Source of the DNA: an uncultured Pelagibacteraceae bacterium
GTDB lineage: Bacteria > Pseudomonadota > Alphaproteobacteria > Pelagibacterales > Pelagibacteraceae
Assembly (NCBI GenBank): GCA_902525355.1
Contig: CABZGO010000004.1
Span: 18,120-82,119 of the forward strand
Length of the DNA: 64,000 nt
Direction of reading: 5' to 3'
Position numbers and translations under genes: made by a program
Notes under the pieces: generated by a model
Seen by the model: only the letters and a program-made list of their open reading frames with translations
Told to the model about the DNA's origin: nothing
The model's database searches: none
Shown here: positions 62,718-64,000 of the stretch, piece after piece
Layout of the letters: each line of letters opens with the position of its first letter
Position numbering within the stretch: the first letter of the stretch is position 1

Positions 62718-64000
62718 TTATAGAAAATAAGCCCCAACACCTAAAAATGAGACAAAACCAATGACGTCAGTTATTGTAGTAACAAAAACACTTGATGATA
62801 TTGCAGGATCAATATTCATTTTTTTTAGAGTTACTGGTATTAAAATTCCAAAAAGTCCAGCAACTATCATTGTCAAGACCATTGAAATTGATATTATTAA
62901 TGCAAGCTGAATGTCATTAAACCAGAAGTAAACAATTACCGAACTTATAATTGCAAAGATAATTCCATTTAAAACACCTATATTAAATTCTTTAATTATA
63001 TTATTAGTAAAATTATTCTTTGTTAAATCTTGTGTTGCCAATGATCTAACTGTAACAGCCAAAGTTTGCATACCAGCATTTCCACCCATAGAAGCAACAA
63101 TTGGCATTAAAAAAGCTAATACTACCATTTGTTCAATAGTTGCTCCAAATAAACTAATACAATAAGTTGCGAGAAAAGCTGTAAATAAGTTTAATAATAA
63201 CCAGTTGAATCTACGTTTTGTCTTTGTAATTACTCCATCTGTTATTTCTTCGTCTCCAACACCAGCTAGTCTTAAAGCATCCTCCTCAGCTTCCTCTTTA
63301 AGAACTGTCAATACATCATCGTAAGCAATCATACCTACTAATTTATCATTTTTGTCTGTCACAGCCGCTGAACTCAAATTATAATTTTCGAATAGGTTAC
63401 CTACCTCTTCTTTATCCATATCAACAGGAATTAAAAGCTGAGACTCTGACATAATAGACATCATTTTTGTGTCTCTAGGTGTTCTTAAAACTTTTGATGA
63501 TGGCACAGTACCAATCGGTTTGAAATCCTGGTCTACTATGAAAATTTCAAGAAATTCTTCAGGAAGATCTTTGTTTTCACGAAGATAATCTATTGTTTGG
63601 CCCACAGACCAATTGCTTGGTATTGCTGTAAATTCTCTCTGCATAATTCGTGCAGCAGAGTCTTCAGGATAACTTAAACTTTCAAGTAAAGCAAACCTAT
63701 CTTTTGGAGGTAACGATCCTAAAATTGTATTTTTATCTTTTTCATCAACATTTTCTAAAATTTTGATTGCATCATCGGATTCTAAATTTTTTAAAATATT
63801 AACAATGGTATCTGACGATAAATAATTAATTAATTCAGATTGTATAGACTCATTTAATTCAATAAAAACTTCTGGATCAACTTTAAAATTATTTAATTTT
63901 ATTAAATTCTCTCTATCATTTTCACTTAAATGTTCAATAATATCAGCTGCATCTGCGGGGTGCATATCATTAAATGAATTTGTAATAAATTCTGCATCAT
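62718..64000 (-). CDS. mgtE: Magnesium transporter MgtE (N terminus outside window)
   Basis: The frame stays open through the right edge: codons before the ATG at 63965 read DAEFITNSFND in frame, so the start lies outside and about 427 residues are visible. The cytosolic N domain has MHPADAADIIEHL and ILGSLPPKDRFALLESL, followed by two CBS domains (AARIMQREFTAIPSNW and MMSIMSESQLLIPVD), then five transmembrane helices with PIVASMGGNAGMQTLAV, the pore signature. It imports Mg2+ and closes at high internal Mg2+ through the CBS region. Confidence 0.95.
   Translation of the reverse strand, partial: DAEFITNSFNDMHPADAADIIEHLSENDRENLIKLNNFKVDPEVFIELNESIQSELINYLSSDTIVNILKNLESDDAIKILENVDEKDKNTILGSLPPKDRFALLESLSYPEDSAARIMQREFTAIPSNWSVGQTIDYLRENKDLPEEFLEIFIVDQDFKPIGTVPSSKVLRTPRDTKMMSIMSESQLLIPVDMDKEEVGNLFENYNLSSAAVTDKNDKLVGMIAYDDVLTVLKEEAEEDALRLAGVGDEEITDGVITKTKRRFNWLLLNLFTAFLATYCISLFGATIEQMVVLAFLMPIVASMGGNAGMQTLAVTVRSLATQDLTKNNFTNNIIKEFNIGVLNGIIFAIISSVIVYFWFNDIQLALIISISMVLTMIVAGLFGILIPVTLKKMNIDPAISSSVFVTTITDVIGFVSFLGVGAYFL

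Overview
This window reads as chromosome of a streamlined, very AT-rich alphaproteobacterium of the SAR11 (Pelagibacter-like) type. Supporting signs are Lys/Asn/Ile/Phe-rich proteins, A/T homopolymers, start-stop overlaps, long runs of co-directional genes with 0-10 bp gaps, few Shine-Dalgarno sequences, an alphaproteobacterial gene order (bamE / ubiquinol-cytochrome c chaperone / rpmF / plsX / ihfA / merR; glyA-nrdR-ribDE-ribBA-ribH-nusB-thiL-hppA) and a heterotetrameric sarcosine oxidase operon. The organism call is an inference from gene content; there is no rRNA here.

Layout. 1-4,896: end of glpX, tRNA-Glu, bamE, the lipid/ribosome cluster (rpmF, plsX, ihfA, merR, rpmG), chorismate mutase and ctaA. 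4,874-8,410 (minus): a sulfur cluster of two diverged MetY-type PLP enzymes flanking an alpha/beta hydrolase. 8,557-13,776 (plus): rplM, rpsI, argC, a tiny lipoprotein, homoserine dehydrogenase and two transporters (AEC and EamA). 13,777-21,836: an accessory island with a 0.5 kb gene-free AT-rich stretch, a methyltransferase repair gene (MGMT) behind a compact structured RNA, a small-membrane-protein/DUF2938 pair, a tyrosine recombinase with a strong promoter and an inverted repeat at its start, then surface-glycan glycosyltransferases and a GIY-YIG nuclease. 21,837-31,384 (minus): hppA, then the thiL-nusB-ribH-ribBA-ribE-ribD-nrdR-glyA-rpiB run headed by a 2-oxoglutarate oxygenase. 31,453-32,433: hemB. 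32,434-39,754 (minus): recO, rnc, lepB, acpS, pdxJ, pyrE, spoT, folK, smpB, dapA. 39,782-47,197: lytic transglycosylase, tRNA-Ser, soxBDAG. 47,159-53,347 (minus): MATE, trhO, an O-methyltransferase, gatBAC. 53,398-59,762 (plus): ruvX, pyrB, pyrC-like, plsY, topA, ridA. 59,763-64,000: ugd and galU (minus), panC (plus), mgtE (minus, cut by the window edge).

How it fits together. Most of the window is core metabolism: one-carbon and glycine metabolism (soxBDAG, glyA), riboflavin, PLP, pantothenate, folate and thiamine cofactors, pyrimidines, lysine/threonine/arginine branches and organosulfur assimilation. The non-core part is the island, where surface sugars (with ugd/galU elsewhere supplying UDP-sugars) sit beside recombination genes.

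The most interesting signal is on the minus strand at about 14,583-14,765. It is a locally GC-rich stretch in which three separate hairpins carry GNRA tetraloops only when read on that strand, and it ends in an intrinsic terminator whose T-run lies six bases before the MGMT start codon. That geometry suggests a regulated leader (attenuator or riboswitch-like) or a small RNA. I do not recognise it as any known family. No CRISPR array, IS element, prophage or replication origin was seen.
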